Positions 34,394-42,747 of a stretch of DNA of 57,223 nucleotides are shown one piece after another. Under the pieces are notes generated by a model, which was not told where the DNA came from, did not search any database, and saw nothing but the letters and a program-made list of their open reading frames with translations. This DNA comes from Hyphomonadaceae bacterium (GTDB lineage: Bacteria; Pseudomonadota; Alphaproteobacteria; Caulobacterales; Aquidulcibacteraceae), in NCBI GenBank assembly GCA_022843225.1, contig JALHOC010000011.1, positions 1 through 57,223 on the forward strand, in the 5' to 3' direction. Numbering within the stretch: position 1 is the first letter of the stretch; the number at the start of each line of letters is the position of its first letter. The position numbers were made by a program, and so were the translations under genes.

Positions 34394-35200
34394 TTACGCC
34401 GTGCAGCGCAGTGCGGTCGCTTCGCGCGTGGCGAGATCGCGCACATTGCGCGGCGCGCTGGGATAGCGGCGGGGCAGATTGGCGAACGCGCTACAGGCTT
34501 GACGCGTCTGGCCGAGCTGAGCCAGCGCCATGCCGAGGCGCGCCTGCGCTTCGGGCGCGCGTGGGCCATTAGGTGCGGTGCGCAGATATTCGACAAAGCC
34601 GTCGCGGGCCCCTTCGTAATTGGTGCGGGCGTACAATGTGAACGCATACCAGAAGCGCGCGTCAGCGGCAGTGGTTGCTTCGGGAAAGGCTTGTAGAAAC
34701 TGGGCGAACGCGACTTCCGCCTCTGCGTACTTGCCATTGACCAGAAGCTCGCGCGCGACGCTATAGGCTTGGCCCGCATCTCCAGGCAACGCGCTCGCCG
34801 GCAGCGTGCCGAGAGAGCCCGTCTGTTGCGGCTGCGGCGCAGGCGCTTCGCTGCGGCGCTCAGGCTGAGGGGCTGCGGCCGGTGAGCGCGGCGCGCCCTC
34901 CGCCGGCGCGCCTTGCGACAGCGATTGGTTCACGCCAGCCAATTCGCCGACCAGGCCGCGCAAGCGCTGGATCTCACGCTGCGCCTGCAAAAGTTCGAAC
35001 TGAATGCGCTCGTTTTCAGCAGTGGCGTCGCGAAGCTGAGTTTCCAGCTCCTCGATACGATCCTGGCGCTGATCAGCCTGCCCATAGGTTGGCGGCGGCA
35101 ACTGGGTTTGCGCCGAAGCCGGCAGCGCGAAAAGAAAGCCGGCCGCAGCCAAGAGGGCCGCGAACCGGCGAGGGGTTTTGAGTGAAGCCGAATCCATCAT
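34394..35200 (-). CDS. cpoB: Tol-Pal system coordinator protein CpoB (YbgF)
   Basis: The 268-residue periplasmic protein has a signal peptide (FAALLAAAGFLFALPASAQ), a trimerising coiled coil (DRIEELETQLRDATAENERIQFELLQAQREIQRLRG, about 48-85), a Pro/Ala-rich linker, and C-terminal tetratricopeptide repeats (AYSVARELLVNGKYAEAEVAFAQFLQAFPEATTAADARFWYAFTLYARTNYEGARDGFVEYLRTAP...). It links the Tol-Pal machine with peptidoglycan synthesis during constriction. It lies between pal and tilS on the same strand. Confidence 0.93.
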   Translation of the reverse strand: MMDSASLKTPRRFAALLAAAGFLFALPASAQTQLPPPTYGQADQRQDRIEELETQLRDATAENERIQFELLQAQREIQRLRGLVGELAGVNQSLSQGAPAEGAPRSPAAAPQPERRSEAPAPQPQQTGSLGTLPASALPGDAGQAYSVARELLVNGKYAEAEVAFAQFLQAFPEATTAADARFWYAFTLYARTNYEGARDGFVEYLRTAPNGPRAPEAQARLGMALAQLGQTRQACSAFANLPRRYPSAPRNVRDLATREATALRCTA

Positions 35201-35242
35201 GGGGCGTTTGCCTAATCGGGATGCTCGGCCAAATTTTGACGC

Positions 35243-35740
35243 TTACGAGACAGCGCCTGACACGATCTGCGAATGAGCGTTGCGGTTAACGCTCCAGGCT
35301 TCCTCGTTGGCGCGCGGGTCCAGCGGTCGCTCCTTGCCGTAAGAGACCGTTTCCATCCGGTTGGCGGCGACGCCGAGCGAGGCCAGATAGTCGCGTGCGG
35401 CGGCGGCGCGGCGGGCGCCCAGCGCTAGATTGTATTCGCGGGTGCCGCGCTCGTCGCAATTGCCAGCCACGAGGATACGGGTGTTGGGATATTGGCGCAG
35501 CCACGCGGCCTGGCGCTCGAGCACCGAGCGCGCTTCCGGCGTCAGATCGAAGCGATCATAGCCGAAGAACACGCGATCCCCGACAGAGACGCGGAAATCT
35601 TCGATAGAGCCAGGCACGGGCCCTTGCGGGCGCTCGCTGGTCGTGGGCGTGGGGCCCGTTGGCGTTGGCGTCGGATCGGGACGGCTCGCGCATGCGGCCA
35701 GCGCCGAAACAGCGGCCAAGGCGATCAATGTGTTACGCAT
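35243..35740 (-). CDS. pal: Peptidoglycan-associated lipoprotein Pal
   Basis: The 165-residue outer-membrane lipoprotein has a signal and lipobox LAAC (MRNTLIALAAVSALAACAS, Cys17), a Pro/Thr linker, and an OmpA-like peptidoglycan-binding domain. That domain reads DRVFFGYDRFDLTPEARSVLERQAAWL and ILVAGNCDERGTREYNLALGARRAAAARDYLASLGVAANRMETVSYGKERP. Pal binds meso-diaminopimelate in the wall and TolB in the periplasm. ATG 35740 is chosen because it opens the signal peptide. It is within the tolB-pal-cpoB run. Confidence 0.97.
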   Translation of the reverse strand: MRNTLIALAAVSALAACASRPDPTPTPTGPTPTTSERPQGPVPGSIEDFRVSVGDRVFFGYDRFDLTPEARSVLERQAAWLRQYPNTRILVAGNCDERGTREYNLALGARRAAAARDYLASLGVAANRMETVSYGKERPLDPRANEEAWSVNRNAHSQIVSGAVS

Positions 35741-35835
35741 TGGGTCAGTTCTCCCCTGTTGGCGGCAGCGCCGCTCCCCCGTGAGCCTCAATCAAACCTT
35801 ACAAAGCACATTCCTAGCCGGCAATCATGTTCCCA

Positions 35836-37341
35836 TCACGGCAGAAGCGGCGACCAAGCGGGGTCGGACGCGTCGGTTTGCGTTGGAATCTGACGCAAAT
35901 TCCGTCCCGTAAGGTCAACGGACCAGAGCTGCGGCCCTGCCCCGCGCGCCTCGCGGAAGAACATGATCACGCGCCCATTAGGCGACCATGTTGGGGCTTC
36001 GTCGAGATAGCTTTCGGTTAAGATGCGTTCACCCGAGCCGTCGGGGCGCATCACGCCAATCGCGAACCGCCCGCCCGCTTGCCGCGTGAACGCAATGAGA
36101 TCACCACGCGGTGACCATACCGGCGTCGAATACCGCCCCTCCCCGAACGAGATGCGCCGCTGACCCGAGCCATCGGCGTTCATCACGTAAATCTGGGGGC
36201 TGCCGCCGCGATCGGAGTTAAAAGTGATCTGCGCGCCATCGGGCGAATAGGACGGCGAGGTGTCGATGGCGGGATGGTTGGTCAGGCGCGTGCGCGCGCG
36301 CGAACGCAGGTCCAACGCGAAGATTTCGGAATTGCCGTTCATGTCGAGCGTCAGCACGACGCCATTGCCGTCCGGCGCAAAGCGCGGCGCGTAAGTCATG
36401 CCTGGAAAATCGCCCAGCACTTCACGGCGATTGGTTTCGAGATTGTAGAGGAACACGCGGGGCGCGCCGGTCTCGAAGCTCATATAGGTGATCATCTGCG
36501 TCGAGGGCGAGAAGCGCGGCGTCAGCACCATCGAGTCGGCGCTGGTCAGGAAGAACGGATTGGCGCCGTCCTGATCCATGATCATCAGCCGCTTCACGCG
36601 TCGCGTACGCGGGCCGGATTCAGACACAAACACAATGCGCGTATCGAAATAGCCGCGCTCGCCGGTGAGCTGTTCGTAGATTTGATCCGAGATACGATGG
36701 GCGATGCGCCGCCAATTGTCGGGCGTGGTCGCGTATTGGAAGCCGACCAAGGATTGTTCCGCGAACGTGTCCCACAAGCGGAACTCGATGCGGATGCGCC
36801 CGTCGGGCAAAGGCGTGACTTGGCCTACGACCAAAGCCTGCGCGTCGATAATCTTCCAATCGGCGAAGCGCGGCGGCACGTCCATGGCTTGGATGCGCTC
36901 GATGAACGCGCCCGGCGCAACAGTGCGGAACAGGCCCGAGCGTTCCAGATTTGAGCGGATGACGCCGGACACATCGCGACCGACCTGTTGCGCGTCGGGC
37001 GTCTGCGCCAAGAAATCCACCGTCGCCACCGGCATTGGATTGAGGTGGCCCTCGGTGATGTCGACGCGCAGCTGCGCGTGCGCAGGGGCTACGAGAGTCA
37101 ACAAAAACGCAAACGCCAGAACACCCCCTCCCCTAAATGGGGAGGGGGGCGGAGTTGGGTTAAGGGACAGCCGGGGCGGGGCGATAAATTGTACAAGACC
37201 GCCAATAGCGCGCCGAACAGCGCCCAGCGCCTTCAAAAAAGGCGCAATCACCCCCATAACGTCTTTCACCCCCACCCCTGCCCCTCCCCCCTCCAGGGGG
37301 AGGGGTTCTTCAGTGCGCGTTGCTGATTGAAAAGTGGCCAT
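35836..37341 (-). CDS. tolB: Tol-Pal periplasmic protein TolB, with a repeat inside the signal-peptide region
   Basis: The 501-residue protein has the TolB N-terminal domain ([24 protein letters not shown]) and a C-terminal WD40-like beta-propeller with repeated [41 protein letters not shown] and [12 protein letters not shown] blades. It binds Pal and TolA. The signal sequence is odd: the hydrophobic core [16 protein letters not shown] lies near residues 74-90, after about 60 residues coded by a palindromic repeat (37124-37305). Without the repeat the N-terminus would be a normal short signal peptide. AGGA spacing favours the second of two nearby ATGs (37341). Confidence 0.95.
   Translation of the reverse strand: MATFQSATRTEEPLPLEGGGAGVGVKDVMGVIAPFLKALGAVRRAIGGLVQFIAPPRLSLNPTPPPSPFRGGGVLAFAFLLTLVAPAHAQLRVDITEGHLNPMPVATVDFLAQTPDAQQVGRDVSGVIRSNLERSGLFRTVAPGAFIERIQAMDVPPRFADWKIIDAQALVVGQVTPLPDGRIRIEFRLWDTFAEQSLVGFQYATTPDNWRRIAHRISDQIYEQLTGERGYFDTRIVFVSESGPRTRRVKRLMIMDQDGANPFFLTSADSMVLTPRFSPSTQMITYMSFETGAPRVFLYNLETNRREVLGDFPGMTYAPRFAPDGNGVVLTLDMNGNSEIFALDLRSRARTRLTNHPAIDTSPSYSPDGAQITFNSDRGGSPQIYVMNADGSGQRRISFGEGRYSTPVWSPRGDLIAFTRQAGGRFAIGVMRPDGSGERILTESYLDEAPTWSPNGRVIMFFREARGAGPQLWSVDLTGRNLRQIPTQTDASDPAWSPLLP
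37124..37305. repeat. Palindromic repeat element inside tolB N-terminal coding region
   Basis: The left end (37124-37149) is a hairpin of CCCCTCCCC and GGGGAGGGG around TAAAT. The right end (37281-37305) is CCCCTCCCCC and GGGGGAGGGG around CTCCA. Between them lie about 130 bases including a short AT-containing part. The architecture equals the uvrC-borne element, with hairpin ends in opposite orientation around a core, but the sequence and length differ. The tolB frame stays open across it. Confidence 0.82.
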
Positions 37342-37350
37342 GGTCATGTC

Positions 37351-38076
37351 CTACAAATTCGGTCCGAACCGAAGCACTTGATTGCGCCAAATTTCGTAAT
37401 GCTCTCCGACCACAGGATCGTCGGGGAACGGATAAGGATCGCACATACGCACCGCGCGCAACGCCGCTTCGGCAGCTGACCGCATCGGCGGATCGAACGT
37501 GTAATTGCGCGGATTGGTGACGCGCGGCTGGCCGTTCAGCGTACCATTGCGATTGAGATCGAACTCGATGGTCACGACGAGGCGATCCGGATCGGGAAGA
37601 TCGAGCGGCATACGCCAACAGCGGCGCAAATGCGCGCGCGCCAATGCTCGAGCGCGATCCTCAATGGTGGCGCGTTCGGCGGTGCCAAGTCCCGCGCCTT
37701 GCTGATTGCGGTCCGCGCGCTCCCCTTCCTGACGCCGCCGTGTCGGCTCACGCGAGCGATCGGTGAGGCCGGCCAGAAAATCCTCTTGTTCTTGCTCAGC
37801 CGTGCGCACGCGCGGGCGCTGGGCCGGCGCGGGCGCCGGCGTTGGTGCAGGCTCGGGTTCAGCTTCAGTAGGTTCTTGCTCGGCGTCGGCGGCTTCCTCC
37901 TCCGGCGCCTCTTCAGCCAGCGCGCGCACATTCGATTCCGCCGCAACGTCGACGATCTCGACCGGCACCACCGCACCGACCATGGGCTCCAACACCGAGC
38001 GTGTTTCCCAGGCCAGCATCGTCATCAGGACAATGCCGATATGGCCGATGAGGGAGACGACCCATCCCGCGCGCAT
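37351..38076 (-). CDS. tolA: TolA-like cell envelope protein
   Basis: The 241-residue protein has one N-terminal TM helix (MRAGWVVSLIGHIGIVLMTMLAW), a charged Glu/Pro-Ala linker (EEAPEEEAADAEQEPTEAEPEPAPTPAPAPAQ), a short helical part, and a C-terminal TolA-III/TonB-like domain (RLVVTIEFDLNRNGTLNGQPRVTNPRNYTFDPPMRSAAEAALRAVRMCDPY). It bridges the TolQR motor and the outer membrane. It is shorter than E. coli TolA, as usual in this class. The order tolR-tolA-tolB decides the name. Confidence 0.92.
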   Translation of the reverse strand: MRAGWVVSLIGHIGIVLMTMLAWETRSVLEPMVGAVVPVEIVDVAAESNVRALAEEAPEEEAADAEQEPTEAEPEPAPTPAPAPAQRPRVRTAEQEQEDFLAGLTDRSREPTRRRQEGERADRNQQGAGLGTAERATIEDRARALARAHLRRCWRMPLDLPDPDRLVVTIEFDLNRNGTLNGQPRVTNPRNYTFDPPMRSAAEAALRAVRMCDPYPFPDDPVVGEHYEIWRNQVLRFGPNL

Positions 38077-38077
38077 G

Positions 38078-38554
38078 TCACCCCTTGTCCTCCGTGGACG
38101 AGGGCGAAGCGGGCGTGCGCTCGCGCGTATCGGTGACAAGACCGAGATTGCGAAAGCCCGAGGACGAGAGCCGCGCCATCACATCCGCCACCAAGCCGTA
38201 ATCGGCGGTGGCGTCGGCGCGGATAAACACGCGCCTGTCATAGCCCTCGCGCGAAATGGCGCGCATCTGCGCCACCAGATCGTCGGCGGCGATCACGGTT
38301 TCCTGCACGAAGATCGTGCCATCGGCGCGGATCGAGATGGTGAGCGGATCGGTTTCGCTTTCAAGCTGCTTGGCGTCGGTCCGCGGCAGTTCGATCGGCA
38401 CGCCGACGGTCAAGAGCGGCGCCGTCACCATGAACACGATCAGCAGCACCAGCATCACGTCCACGAACGGCGTGACGTTGATTTCGCTGAGACGCGACCG
38501 CCGCGCCGATCTGCGCCCGCGTCCGCGTGAGGATTGGGCTAAGCCGCCCGCCAT
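38078..38554 (-). CDS. tolR: Tol-Pal motor protein TolR
   Basis: The 158-residue ExbD/TolR family member has a basic N-terminal tail, then LSEINVTPFVDVMLVLLIVFMVTAPLLTVGVPIELPRTDA with the conserved TM aspartate (VTPFVDVMLVLLIVFMVTAP). A periplasmic domain follows (ISIRADGTIFVQETVIAADDLVAQMRAIS). With TolQ it forms the proton-driven motor that energises TolA. Its start overlaps the tolQ stop (TGATG). Confidence 0.96.
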   Translation of the reverse strand: MAGGLAQSSRGRGRRSARRSRLSEINVTPFVDVMLVLLIVFMVTAPLLTVGVPIELPRTDAKQLESETDPLTISIRADGTIFVQETVIAADDLVAQMRAISREGYDRRVFIRADATADYGLVADVMARLSSSGFRNLGLVTDTRERTPASPSSTEDKG

Positions 38555-39240
38555 CAGGCGCGCTCGGTGAGGCGGCGCGAGAGCCGCGCGGCCACTTCAT
38601 CACTAAACGTATCCAAACGATCGCCGAAACGGTCGAGATCGCCGGTGAACTTGTTGTAGAAAATGACTGCGGGGATCGCCGCGACCAAGCCCAGTGCGGT
38701 GGCGAACAAGGCCTCCGCAATGCCGGGCGCCACGACGGCGAGATTGGTTTGCTGCTGCGCGGCGATGCTGGTGAACGCATTCATGATGCCCCACACCGTG
38801 CCGAACAGGCCGATAAACGGCGCCGATGAGCCGACGCTGGCGAGCACGCCCATGCTGCGCGAGGCGCGCTGCATCTCACGCGAGATTTGCGCCTGCATCA
38901 GCCGATCGACGCGCGCCATCAGAAGCTCCGCGCCCTCGCCCGGCGCGCCGTTGCGCCGCGCCTCGCGCCATTCACGCGACGCCGCCGCGAACACCCGCGC
39001 CATGGCGTCGCGCGGGCGATCACCACGATCATCGACCTCCTCCATGGATCGGCCAGACCAGAATTCACGTTCGAACTTACGGGAGGCGGCGTCGAGCTCG
39101 CCAAACTGCATCCACTTGTCGACCGCGATGGCCCACGACCAAAGCGAGGCGACCGCGAGCATCAGCATCACGCCCTTCACGACCGGGTCGGCCTCGAGAA
39201 ACAGGCTCCAAACGGTGAGTTGCTCTGCGTCGGCTACCAT
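38554..39240 (-). CDS. tolQ: Tol-Pal motor protein TolQ
   Basis: The 228-residue MotA/TolQ/ExbB protein has three TM helices. TM1 is in [33 protein letters not shown]2 and TM3 lie in [26 protein letters not shown] and [34 protein letters not shown], with the family motifs intact. It forms the proton channel stator with TolR. tolQ is the second gene of the run, 82 bases after ybgC. Confidence 0.97.
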   Translation of the reverse strand: MVADAEQLTVWSLFLEADPVVKGVMLMLAVASLWSWAIAVDKWMQFGELDAASRKFEREFWSGRSMEEVDDRGDRPRDAMARVFAAASREWREARRNGAPGEGAELLMARVDRLMQAQISREMQRASRSMGVLASVGSSAPFIGLFGTVWGIMNAFTSIAAQQQTNLAVVAPGIAEALFATALGLVAAIPAVIFYNKFTGDLDRFGDRLDTFSDEVAARLSRRLTERA

Positions 39241-39321
39241 GTCTGCTCCGGCCCTCTGCGGCCCTGCCGGCTCGCGCCCAGGTAGGGTTAGAGCCGCAGG
39301 AGTTTGTCAAAAACTGGACCT

Positions 39322-39768
39322 TTACGACGCCAGAAATGGTTTAAGCCGCTCTAACAGCAGGGCTGGCGGCTTTCGGGGCCGACCCGTGAGGCTTATGCAA
39401 CAGACCTGGACCTGGGCGGTGACCAGGGTTTCGCCGCCGCGCGTGACAGCTTGGCCGACAAAGATTCGCGGGCCTTTGATGGCCTCGAACACGGTTTCGA
39501 CCACCAAAGCGTCATCGATCCGGGCTGGCTTCAAGAACGCCAGATCCATGGCATTGACGGCAAAGGCCATCGGCTCAGCCTGGGCGGCGAACTCAGCATG
39601 ATGGATGCCGGCGAGGCGCAGGAAGTCGCTCCGACCACGCTCGAAGAAGCGCAGATAATTGGCGTGATAGACCACGCCCGAGAAGTCGGTATCCTCGTAA
39701 TAGATGCGCGCCGGCAAGAAGTGCGTGCGGCCATCGAAGCGGCCGACATTTGGAACATCAAGGCTCAT
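39322..39768 (-). CDS. ybgC: Tol-Pal-associated acyl-CoA thioesterase YbgC
   Basis: The 148-residue hotdog-fold thioesterase reads HFLPARIYYEDTDFSGVVYHANYLRFFERGRSDFLR. It has the family motif YxxDTDxxGVVYHxNYLxFxxxxR with catalytic Asp and His-Asn. It hydrolyses acyl-CoA thioesters and is linked to phospholipid metabolism. It opens the tol-pal operon, as in many proteobacteria; its promoter must lie in the 26 bases to the PepSY gene or further upstream in that gene. Confidence 0.95.
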   Translation of the reverse strand: MSLDVPNVGRFDGRTHFLPARIYYEDTDFSGVVYHANYLRFFERGRSDFLRLAGIHHAEFAAQAEPMAFAVNAMDLAFLKPARIDDALVVETVFEAIKGPRIFVGQAVTRGGETLVTAQVQVCCISLTGRPRKPPALLLERLKPFLAS

Positions 39769-39793
39769 CGCCGCGCGCCGGACCCTTCGAGAC

Positions 39794-40072
39794 CTATTGC
39801 AGTTCCCGCTTCACCACCGCGCCGGACTGCGCATCGATCTCGACCTCGATGGCCCGCCCCGCCGCCGTGAAGCCCTCGACCTTCCACACCCCGCGCCGCA
39901 ACTCGATCTCGCGCACGCGCGTCACGCCTTGGGCGCTCGCGACTTCAAGCGCGCGCGCCTGACTGATCGCGGCATGACTTGCCCCATGATCGTGGTGGCC
40001 GCCTTGGTGATCGGCCAGAGCCGGCGACGCGACGCCGAACGCGAGCGCTGCGGCGATAAGAAGTCGTTTCAT
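39794..40072 (-). CDS. Exported PepSY domain protein
   Basis: The 92-residue protein has a signal peptide (MKRLLIAAALAFGVASPALA), then a His-rich piece (DHQGGHHDHGASHA), and one PepSY module (AISQARALEVASAQGVTRVREIELRRGVWKVEGFTAAGRAIEVEIDAQSGAVVKRELQ). PepSY modules often inhibit or modulate peptidases; the gene directly follows a metallopeptidase gene (8 bases), so an inhibitor or sensor partner is a reasonable inference. The His-rich segment could bind metal. Confidence 0.82.
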   Translation of the reverse strand: MKRLLIAAALAFGVASPALADHQGGHHDHGASHAAISQARALEVASAQGVTRVREIELRRGVWKVEGFTAAGRAIEVEIDAQSGAVVKRELQ

Positions 40073-40079
40073 TGCGCCC

Positions 40080-41012
40080 TCAGAGTTGATTGTAATTGCG
40101 CACCGCGAAGGTGTCGCACTGGCGCGCGTCGCCCGTATCGAAACCGCGTCGGAACCAGCGCATGCGCTGCTCGGAGGTGCCATGCGTGAACTGACGCTCA
40201 TCGACACGGCCTTGGCTTTCGCGTTGCAGCGTATCGTCACCGATCGCATGCGCCGCGTTCAGCGCTTCGGCCAAGTCGGATTCATCGATCGCGAGATCGG
40301 CGCGCTCTAAATGACCCCACACGCCGGCGAAGCAATCCGCCTGCAGCTCAACGCGCACCGAGGTTTGGTTTTGATTTTCGCCATTCACTTGGATCTGCGT
40401 GGCGCCGATCAAATTCTGCACGTGGTGGCCGACTTCGTGCGCGATCACATAGGCTTGCGCGAAATCGCCTGGCGCGTTCAAGCGGCTCGCCATCACTTCA
40501 TAGAAGGTCGGATCAATATAAAGCTGGCGATCGCCGGGGCAATAGAACGGCCCAACCGATGACGGCGCATTGCCGCATGCCGTGTTCACGCTCTCGGCGA
40601 ACACATTGAGCGTCGGCTCCTGATAGGCGCCGGGCGTTTGGCCGTAATTCGGCAGCAAGCCTTGCTGGAACTTGGCGTTCCAGACGTCCTCGGTGGAGCC
40701 CAGAATGCGCGCGGAGAAATCGCAGGCTTGCGCATGCGCCTCGCACACCGTGCCGGTTCCCGCTTCGGTGGTTTGGGTTTGCCCGGGCACGCCGCCGAAC
40801 AGCGCGCCGAATACGGCGTCACGAATGCCGAATGGGTTGAAGAAATACACCGCAGCCAGCGCCACGATCGCGATCAAGGTGCCGCGAATGCCGATGCGCC
40901 GTACGATCGCGAACAAGGCGCCCGCGCCAAGCCCCGCGCCCACCGCGCCGCCGCCGCCGCCACGGCCGCGATCACGAAAATTGCCGGACGGGTCCTGGTT
41001 ATCGGTGCGCAT
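40080..41012 (-). CDS. ypfJ: Neutral zinc metallopeptidase (YpfJ family)
   Basis: The 310-residue protein has a Gly/Arg-rich N-terminus, one TM helix (about 48-67: GTLIAIVALAAVYFFNPFG), and a metallopeptidase domain. The zinc motif is AHEVGHHVQNLIG (HExxH) with downstream ELQADCFAGVWGHL. The DNSYQ-like text ..IDESDLAEALNAAHAIGDDTLQRESQGRVDERQFTHGTSEQRMRWFRRGF matches the family end. The substrate is unknown. The PepSY gene follows after 7 bases. Confidence 0.92.
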   Translation of the reverse strand: MRTDNQDPSGNFRDRGRGGGGGAVGAGLGAGALFAIVRRIGIRGTLIAIVALAAVYFFNPFGIRDAVFGALFGGVPGQTQTTEAGTGTVCEAHAQACDFSARILGSTEDVWNAKFQQGLLPNYGQTPGAYQEPTLNVFAESVNTACGNAPSSVGPFYCPGDRQLYIDPTFYEVMASRLNAPGDFAQAYVIAHEVGHHVQNLIGATQIQVNGENQNQTSVRVELQADCFAGVWGHLERADLAIDESDLAEALNAAHAIGDDTLQRESQGRVDERQFTHGTSEQRMRWFRRGFDTGDARQCDTFAVRNYNQL

Positions 41013-41065
41013 GTGGCGTTCTCCCTGCCTCGCCGTGCTTCTTAGCGTAGCGCGCGCACAAACGC

Positions 41066-42136
41066 CTAGCCCTCCGCGAACAAATCCCCCTGCGGGCCGT
41101 AATCAGGCGGGCGGCGAAATTGCGTGTGATCGAGCGGCGAGCGCGGCCTATCCAACCCCAACTTGCGGCACGCGCGGGCAAAGCGATCCGCGATCAGGCG
41201 CGCGTACGGCCCCTCGCCGCGCTGGCGCTTGCCCCATTCGGGATCGTAGTCGCGCCCGCCGCGCATCTGACGCACCAACGCCATCACCCGCGCGGCGCGA
41301 TCCGGGAAATGTTGCGCAAGCCATTCCTGAAACAAATCCTTGATCTCGCGCGGCAGACGCAACACCACATAGCCCGCCGCACTCGCGCCGGCCTTCGCGC
41401 ATTCTTCCAGGATCGCTTCGATTTCGCCGTCATTGATGGCCGGAACGATGGGCGCGACCATCACGGTTGTCGGCACGCCCGCAGAACTCAGCGCACGGAT
41501 GGTTTCGATGCGCCGATGCGGCGCCGCCGCGCGCGGTTCCATCACACGCGCGATGCGCCGATCTAATGTCGTCACCGAAATCGCGGCCTTCGCGAGCCCG
41601 CGCTCCGCCAAACGCGCCAAAACATCGAGATCGCGCATCACCAACTGCGACTTCGTGATCAACGCCACAGGGTGGCGCCAGCGCTCCATCACGTCGAGCA
41701 GCGCGCGTGTGACGCCATAGCCGCGCTCAATCGGCTGATAGATATCGGTGACGCCGCCCAGCATGATCGTGCGCGGGCGATAGCGCGGATGCGCGAACTC
41801 GGCTTCCAACAGCGCCGCCGCGTTCGGCTTGACGAACAGCTTGGTCTCGAAATCGAGCCCCGGCGAAAGGCCGACATAGGCGTGGTTGGGCCGCGCATAG
41901 CAATAGATGCAGCCATGCTCGCAGCCGCGATACGGATTGATCGATTGATCGAAGGAAATGTCGGGGCTTTGGTTGGTGGAGATGATCGACTTCGCCGCTT
42001 CCGCCGTCACCACGGTTTCGAGCCGCGCGACCTCCTCCCCCGCCCAGCCATCGTCGAAGGCCTCGCGCGCGAAGCGCTCATAGCGGCCGCTCACATTGGT
42101 GCGCGCGCCGCGACCGTGCAGAGGATCGCGTGACAT
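41066..42136 (-). CDS. PA0069 family radical SAM protein, preceded by a LexA box
   Basis: The 356-residue radical SAM enzyme carries the cluster-binding Cys motif in NPYRGCEHGCIYCYAR (CxxxCxxC). GRGARTNVSGRYERF at the start and the spore-photoproduct-lyase-like core (SPDISFDQSINPYRGCEHGCIYCYARPNHAYVGLSPGLDFETKLFVKPN) place it in the PA0069/SplB-related family. These are thought to act on DNA or nucleic acid lesions, but no activity is established. ATG 42136 is used. A perfect GTTC-N7-GTTC LexA site lies 22 bases upstream, which suggests SOS control. Confidence 0.88.
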   Translation of the reverse strand: MSRDPLHGRGARTNVSGRYERFAREAFDDGWAGEEVARLETVVTAEAAKSIISTNQSPDISFDQSINPYRGCEHGCIYCYARPNHAYVGLSPGLDFETKLFVKPNAAALLEAEFAHPRYRPRTIMLGGVTDIYQPIERGYGVTRALLDVMERWRHPVALITKSQLVMRDLDVLARLAERGLAKAAISVTTLDRRIARVMEPRAAAPHRRIETIRALSSAGVPTTVMVAPIVPAINDGEIEAILEECAKAGASAAGYVVLRLPREIKDLFQEWLAQHFPDRAARVMALVRQMRGGRDYDPEWGKRQRGEGPYARLIADRFARACRKLGLDRPRSPLDHTQFRRPPDYGPQGDLFAEG

Positions 42137-42157
42137 AATGCACTTCACATAGCAAAT

Positions 42158-42172
42158 GTTCACTTTTTGTTC
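42158..42172 (-). promoter_or_regulatory. LexA (SOS) box
   Basis: The 15-base site GTTCACTTTTTGTTC fits the alphaproteobacterial LexA consensus GTTC-N7-GTTC exactly. It lies 22 bases before the radical SAM start codon, next to a TTGTCA-like -35 on the minus strand (42183-42188). Repression by LexA and induction by DNA damage are inferred. Confidence 0.8.
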
Positions 42173-42300
42173 TAATAAATTTTGACAACCATCGCGAGCC
42201 GAAACAAAATCTTGCTGGCTTTGAGCCCCTAGTCGATAAAGCTCAGCGTAGGCCTCCGGGAAAATCGTGCCTCCAAACAACCAAGAGCGGATAGCTAGCG

Positions 42301-42603
42301 ATGGAGCATGAGCAGCAAAAGCTGCGCGCGCTGATATTGCTAGCCGCAAACGGTGCCGCACTGGCGATGGCGGCACAATACGCGGTTGACCTTGTCGGCG
42401 CCGATGTCAGCTCAGGCGTAGCCAACTTCGCCTTTACCTATCTATTGATGACATTCACTGGCGCGGCACTGTCGTATTTCCTGCTTGGGTCAATTGGAAA
42501 GCCAAGCTTTAGAATCCGAGAACTCTATTGTATGGGTATATTCGGTGCGCACGTGCTGTCGCTTTGCGTCGCATTGTTCACCGTCATAGCGAATCCGCCG
42601 TAG
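42301..42603 (+). CDS. Small three-TM membrane protein, unknown function
   Basis: The 100-residue protein has three hydrophobic segments (about 10-32, 42-62 and 75-97) and a charged start MEHEQQKLR. The family was not recognised. It is divergent from the radical SAM gene and shares its A/T-rich surroundings, unlike most of the window. The codon use also looks less GC-rich, which is compatible with acquisition by transfer. Confidence 0.6.
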   Translation: MEHEQQKLRALILLAANGAALAMAAQYAVDLVGADVSSGVANFAFTYLLMTFTGAALSYFLLGSIGKPSFRIRELYCMGIFGAHVLSLCVALFTVIANPP

Positions 42604-42747
42604 CCCTAAGCAGCGCGGCATTAGTCCCAAAAACCAGCGTGGTTCGAAAATCGGAAGATCGTCCTTGATGGACTGAAGGTCCGCTGGGCATCGATCTCAT
42701 TCAGCGGATGCGCGGGCGCTCCTCAGGGCAGCCACCCTCGGAAAGCG

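Noticed and set aside
42630-42660. TGGTTCGA-like T-arm motif suggestive of a tRNA
   Set aside because: No acceptor stem, anticodon arm or CCA end could be built around it.
42604-42747. Possible additional small frame in the 144-base gap
   Set aside because: Candidates lack a ribosome-binding site and overlap the shadow of the 42748-42990 frame.
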